NCBI RefSeq assembly: GCF_016863515.1
Contig: NZ_BOPA01000026.1
Location: 1 to 64,000 of the forward strand
From: Micromonospora gifhornensis
Lineage (GTDB): Bacteria > Actinomycetota > Actinomycetes > Mycobacteriales > Micromonosporaceae
Reading direction: 5' to 3'
Length of the DNA: 64,000 bases
Shown here: positions 59,648-64,000 of the stretch, one piece after another
Layout: every line of letters starts with the position of its first letter
How positions within the stretch are numbered: position 1 is the stretch's first letter
The notes under the pieces: generated by a model
Told to the model about the DNA's origin: nothing
The model's input: the letters and a program-made list of their open reading frames with translations, nothing else
Database searches by the model: none
Translations under genes and position numbers: made by a program

Positions 59648-61333
59648 TCAGCGATGCCGGGCGACCTCGAGGACGGTCCGCGCGTCGGCGTGCGCGGCGA
59701 TCACCGCCCGAACCGGCGTGAGCACGTACTCCTCACCGACCTTGGTCACCGCGCCGGTCAACCGGGCCTCGGCGCGCTGTCGGGCCCGCCGGGCGGTCCA
59801 CCGTGCCACCGGCCGGGTCAGGGCCGCCATCAGCAGCCCGGCGAGGAGCCCACCGAGCAGCAGCAGGGTCGGCACGGGCACCTCACCGACCATCGGATGA
59901 CGCAGCTCCGGCAACCCCAGGGCCCGCAGCGCGTAGCCGAGGGCGAGCCAGCCGAGCCCGGCCACGGCGGCCAGGGTCACCAGCCACTGCAACCCGCCGA
60001 CCAGTCGCCACCAGAGGCGGGGCCGGTTCATCCCCAGGTCGGTGTCGGCGATCGCGCGGTCCAGCGCGTCCGGCAGGTCGCCGAGCCGGGACCGGGCCGC
60101 CGCGGTGACCGCGTTCGGCCAGGCGCTCGGCAAGCCGGCGCCGGCCCGCTCGGCCACCGTGCGGACCGCGAGCCCGAGCGCGGACCGGTCGGCGACGCTG
60201 GGCTCGGGCACGGATGTCGCGGCGACCAGGCTCTCCGCCGGGTCGCGCGGATCGCCCGACCGGTCGGGAAGGTGCAACCGGCGCAGCGGATCGGGACGCA
60301 GCCGCCGCCAGAGGCGTACCAGCGGCCAACCGGTCGTGGCGGCGGCCCGGTGTCGGTACGCCTGCTCGACCGCCTCCGCCACCGTCGGTACGCCCGCCAC
60401 GGCGACAAGTGCCCGATCCAGCGTGGCCACCGCCGGGTCGCCAGCGGTCAACGCCGGGCCTGGCGCGCCGACCATCTCGTCCAGCGCGGCGACCACCGCG
60501 TCCACGTCACCGGAGAGTCGACGCAGCGCGGCCTGCCGTTCGGCGACGCAGCGCTCCAGCGCTCCGCGCAGCCCCTCGGTCCCGCCCGGGTCGGTGATCG
60601 TGGTGGGCAGCAGCGGTACCCCGTCGAGCCCGTCGGAGTCGAGCAGTCGGCGCAGATCGGCCACCACCCGGTCGACGTCGGCCGGGGGCAGTCGATCGAC
60701 CTGGTTGAGCACGACCACTGTGACGTCGCGGTGCCTGTGGAACTCGCGCAGGTAGCTGCCGTGCACCACCCGGTCGGCGTACTTCTGCGGGTCGACCACC
60801 CAGACCACCAGGTCCACCAGGCCGAGCAGCCGGTCCACCTCCAGCCGGTGCGAGTGCTGCACCGAGTCGAAGTCCGGCAGGTCGAGCAGGATCAGCCCGT
60901 GCAGTGTGGACTCGTCGTCGCCGTCGAGCAGGCTCTCCCGGACGAACCGGTGCCGGGGCAGTACGCCGAGCCAGTCCAGCAGTCGGGTGCCGCCGTCGAG
61001 CGGCCCCCACACGCAGGCGTGCGTCACGCCGGTGGTGGGTCGGCGCACCCCGACCGGAGAGAGATCCATCCGGGCCATCGCGTTGAACAGGCTCGACTTG
61101 CCGCTGCCGGTCGCGCCGGCGAGCGCCACGACGGTGTGGTCGCGGGAGAGCGACAGCCGGGTGCCGGCCCGCTCGACAAGCGTGCGTGCCGGCACCAACG
61201 GAGTGTCCGGCAGTTTGCCGTCGACGATGCCGAGGAACCGGCGGATCGCCTCCAGCCGGGCGACCAACTGGTCGGCGTCGACCCGGCCGTCGGCCCGTAA
61301 CGCCTCACGCAGGCGTCCGCCCATCCCCATCAC
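59648..61333 (-). CDS. membrane dynamin-like GTPase (DynB type)
   Basis: A 561-residue protein from GTG 61333, whose GTGA overlaps the stop of the partner GTPase. The G domain (about 45-250) has the P-loop GATGSGKSSLFNAMARM, a switch threonine in RRPTTGVTHACVWG, G3 LLDLPDFDSVQHSH and G4 VLNQVDRLPPADVD. Two transmembrane helices (about 440-462, WLVTLAAVAGLGWLALGYAL, and 480-500) near the C-terminus give membrane anchoring. In Streptomyces a GTPase pair of this size, DynA/DynB, stabilises the sporulation septum by remodelling the membrane; the same role is possible here. Confidence 0.75.
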   Translation of the reverse strand: MMGMGGRLREALRADGRVDADQLVARLEAIRRFLGIVDGKLPDTPLVPARTLVERAGTRLSLSRDHTVVALAGATGSGKSSLFNAMARMDLSPVGVRRPTTGVTHACVWGPLDGGTRLLDWLGVLPRHRFVRESLLDGDDESTLHGLILLDLPDFDSVQHSHRLEVDRLLGLVDLVVWVVDPQKYADRVVHGSYLREFHRHRDVTVVVLNQVDRLPPADVDRVVADLRRLLDSDGLDGVPLLPTTITDPGGTEGLRGALERCVAERQAALRRLSGDVDAVVAALDEMVGAPGPALTAGDPAVATLDRALVAVAGVPTVAEAVEQAYRHRAAATTGWPLVRLWRRLRPDPLRRLHLPDRSGDPRDPAESLVAATSVPEPSVADRSALGLAVRTVAERAGAGLPSAWPNAVTAAARSRLGDLPDALDRAIADTDLGMNRPRLWWRLVGGLQWLVTLAAVAGLGWLALGYALRALGLPELRHPMVGEVPVPTLLLLGGLLAGLLMAALTRPVARWTARRARQRAEARLTGAVTKVGEEYVLTPVRAVIAAHADARTVLEVARHR

Positions 61334-63150
61334 AGCCGCTCCCGGGCGCTTGTCGCGTCGGCGAATCCGCTGGCCAGTCGGGCCGCCTCCACCCGCTCGG
61401 CGGCCTGGCGCAACGCGGTGGCGGCCTGGTCCGCCGGCCGGGCCTGCTCGGTCCGGGTGAGGAAGCGGGCGGCCTCGGCGTCCAGCAGGACGCGCACCCG
61501 TTCCAGCAGGTCCGCCCGGGCCTTGTCGGCGAGCGTCCGCACGGCCTGGTCACCGAAGATCGCTTGCAGCACCGCCTGTCCGGCGAGGGTGGTGCCCGCG
61601 CCGGTGGCGACCTCCAGCCCGGTCGGGATGAACGCGGTCGAGGTGAACACGGCGATCATGACAACCAGCCCGGTGGCGTTCACCGCGTACGCCGCCGTAC
61701 GGGCCACGAACCGCCGGTCACCACCCTCGGTACGGACCAGCTCCAGCACACCCCGCTGCCAGTCCCGGACCAGCCGCTCGGCGCGCTCGGGCAGGTCGTC
61801 GCCGTGGTGGGCGAGGTCCGGCACGAGCAGCGCGGCCCCGGCCGGATGAGCCTTCCAGCCGGTGTACGCCTGCTCGGCCGCCTCGGCGGCCACCGCCCGC
61901 AGCAAAGTGACAAGCTGAGACTCGATCGCCTCGCGCAGCTCGGTGGCGGGGGCGGCCGGACGTCGGCTGAACGCGGCCACGAGCCGGTCCCGTAGCCTGC
62001 CGATCCGCGCCTCCAGAGTGCGGAAGAAGTCGCTGGTGCCGACGAACTCCTGCCAGCGGGCAAGCACCTCGCCGCGGAGCAGCCGACCGTCGCGCAGCCC
62101 CTGCTCGACCGTCCGGTTCGCGGCCCGGTACGCGGCGCGTACCCGATCGTCAAGCGCGTCGGCGGCGGCCACCTGCTCGTCTGCGGCGGCGGCCAGGCTC
62201 TCGACGGCCGGTTGCAGCGCGACGAGCGCGCCACCCAGGGTCTGCCGGACCACCGCCGAGCGGGCGTCGGCGTCGGCGGCGAGTCGGGCGAACCAGTCGG
62301 CCAGCGGCGCGGTGACCCGGGCGGGCAGCAGGCCCTGCCCGTCGACCCAGGTCTCCGGCAGCACGAACAGCGGCGCCGAGCCCAGGTCCTGTTCGGCGAG
62401 CATCTCGGCGAGGTGGCCGGCGACCTCGTCGGTGGCCTCGGCCGGCACCCGGTCGAGCACCATGGCGATCACCGCGCCTCGGGCCCGCGCGCCGCGCAGC
62501 AGTTCCCAGGGGACGGCGTCGGCGTAGCGGGCGGCGGTGGTCACGAAGAGCCACAGGTCGGCGGCGGCGAGCAGTTGACCGGCCAACGCCCGGTTGGCGT
62601 CGACCACCGAGTCGATGTCGGGGGCGTCCAGGAACGCCAGGCCGGGGGCGAGCGCGGGGGCGGTGACCAGGTGCAGGGTGCGCGGGTCGTCGCTGGGCTG
62701 GTTGGTACGGGTGAGGCCGGGCAGCAGCTCGCCCCGGCGGAACCAGGACGAGTCGGCCGGGTTGCACACCAGTACGGGTGAGCGGGTGGTGGGGCGCAGC
62801 ACTCCGGCGGCGCTGACCCGCGCCTGTACCAGGCTGTTGACCAGGGTCGATTTGCCGGCGCCGGTGGATCCGCCGACCACCACGAGCAGCGGCGCGTCGA
62901 GCCGGGTGAGCCGGGGCAGCAGGTAGTCGTCGAGTTGGTCGGCCAGCGCGGCGCCGATCCGCTCGGCGGGCTCGGCCGAGGGCAGCACCAGCGGGAACCT
63001 GGCGGCCCCGATCGCGGCACGCAGGCCGGACAGGGCGTCGGGCAGGCGGTCGTCGGCGTCCGGCCGGTCCTCCCCGGCGTCGGTACGGCCGGTGCGGGCT
63101 GCGACGGCGGGCGCGCCGGAGAGTGAGGCGGGATCGCCGTTCGTCGTCAC
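61330..63150 (-). CDS. dynamin-like GTPase (DynA type)
   Basis: About 606 residues from GTG 63150 (VTTNGDPASLSGAPAVAART); longer starts to 63186 are possible. The P-loop GGSTGAGKSTLVNSLVQ (about 92-108), RPTTRSPVLVCNP, G3 FLDAPDIDSVVDAN and G4 MVLDRVPAEATD, where the last base-specific motif is atypical, mark a dynamin-superfamily G domain. Long helices follow, with a hydrophobic hairpin (about 500-545, AVNATGLVVMIAVFTSTAFI) that may insert into the membrane. It is translationally coupled to the second GTPase by GTGA. The pair would form hetero-oligomers, as bacterial dynamin pairs do. Confidence 0.75.
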   Translation of the reverse strand: MTTNGDPASLSGAPAVAARTGRTDAGEDRPDADDRLPDALSGLRAAIGAARFPLVLPSAEPAERIGAALADQLDDYLLPRLTRLDAPLLVVVGGSTGAGKSTLVNSLVQARVSAAGVLRPTTRSPVLVCNPADSSWFRRGELLPGLTRTNQPSDDPRTLHLVTAPALAPGLAFLDAPDIDSVVDANRALAGQLLAAADLWLFVTTAARYADAVPWELLRGARARGAVIAMVLDRVPAEATDEVAGHLAEMLAEQDLGSAPLFVLPETWVDGQGLLPARVTAPLADWFARLAADADARSAVVRQTLGGALVALQPAVESLAAAADEQVAAADALDDRVRAAYRAANRTVEQGLRDGRLLRGEVLARWQEFVGTSDFFRTLEARIGRLRDRLVAAFSRRPAAPATELREAIESQLVTLLRAVAAEAAEQAYTGWKAHPAGAALLVPDLAHHGDDLPERAERLVRDWQRGVLELVRTEGGDRRFVARTAAYAVNATGLVVMIAVFTSTAFIPTGLEVATGAGTTLAGQAVLQAIFGDQAVRTLADKARADLLERVRVLLDAEAARFLTRTEQARPADQAATALRQAAERVEAARLASGFADATSARERL

Positions 63151-63233
63151 CGCTAAAGCGTGCCCGACCGACACAAGGTAAGACAACCGGTCAGTAGCGA
63201 GGGGTGAGTTGCGCCGAGTCGACTCAACCTTGA

Positions 63234-64000
<767 letters not shown>

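Overview
The window is high-GC actinobacterial chromosome, most likely Micromonosporaceae (Micromonospora, Verrucosispora or Salinispora type). This rests on the strong third-position G/C bias, frequent GTG/TTG starts, GTGA and ATGA stop-start overlaps, the fhaA-fhaB-pstP-rodA-pbpA-pknA-pknB cell-wall signalling cluster, a CrgA gene, XRE/DUF397 regulator pairs, and a DnaK gene preceded by an HspR-type (HAIR) operator. The genus is inferred; no 16S gene is present. No CRISPR array, secondary-metabolite cluster, complete prophage or insertion sequence was recognised.

Layout. 0-5.3 kb: two stand-alone PASTA membrane proteins, small unknown membrane proteins and an XRE-DUF5753/DUF397 regulator pair. 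5.5-9.3 kb: a secreted subtilase with a P-domain, then a WecG/TagA glycosyltransferase and an NAD-dependent sugar epimerase. 9.4-23.6 kb: tRNA-Leu(CAG) and the conserved growth and division block. FhaA, FhaB, the phosphatase PstP, the SEDS protein RodA, PbpA, PknA, PknB and a SanA/YdcF-like protein run in one direction with overlapping ends. Facing them are TrpG/PabA, a small membrane protein, a class E sortase and a DUF881 protein. CrgA follows. 23.8-31 kb: an EtfD-like membrane Fe-S oxidoreductase, two paralogous secreted NlpC/P60 hydrolases (the second under a c-di-AMP riboswitch), dCTP deaminase, a PNPOx-fold protein and a secreted M43 metalloprotease.

31.2-36.1 kb is the accessory stretch. 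It starts at tRNA-Gly(CCC). The 3' half and terminator of that tRNA recur 1.35 kb downstream as an imperfect direct repeat, the footprint of an integrated element. Between the copies lie a DUF218-like protein and a gene remnant. Beyond them are an unknown gene, a YefM/YoeB toxin-antitoxin pair with its operator, and an XRE regulator followed by three very small genes.

36-52 kb: a flavin-dependent oxidoreductase, small enzymes, an RlpA-like secreted protein, a SpoIIE-type phosphatase, a FadE5-like acyl-CoA dehydrogenase, paired DUF6458 proteins, HlyIII, the 5-oxoprolinase operon pxpBCA, a thioredoxin-NHL protein and an 851-residue repeat-rich membrane protein. 52-64 kb: a 2-oxoacid dehydrogenase operon (E1 alpha, E1 beta, E2), a PAP2 protein, a pair of membrane dynamin-like GTPases and the start of dnaK.

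The most interesting links are regulatory. An almost identical 16-bp palindrome (GTTACTG-N3-GGTAAC) sits upstream of both the EtfD-like gene and the FadE5-like acyl-CoA dehydrogenase, 17 kb apart, which suggests one fatty-acid-oxidation regulon. A 57-58 bp dispersed repeat occurs twice in opposite orientation, each time at the junction of convergent genes. Only one of two adjacent NlpC/P60 paralogues carries the c-di-AMP riboswitch.
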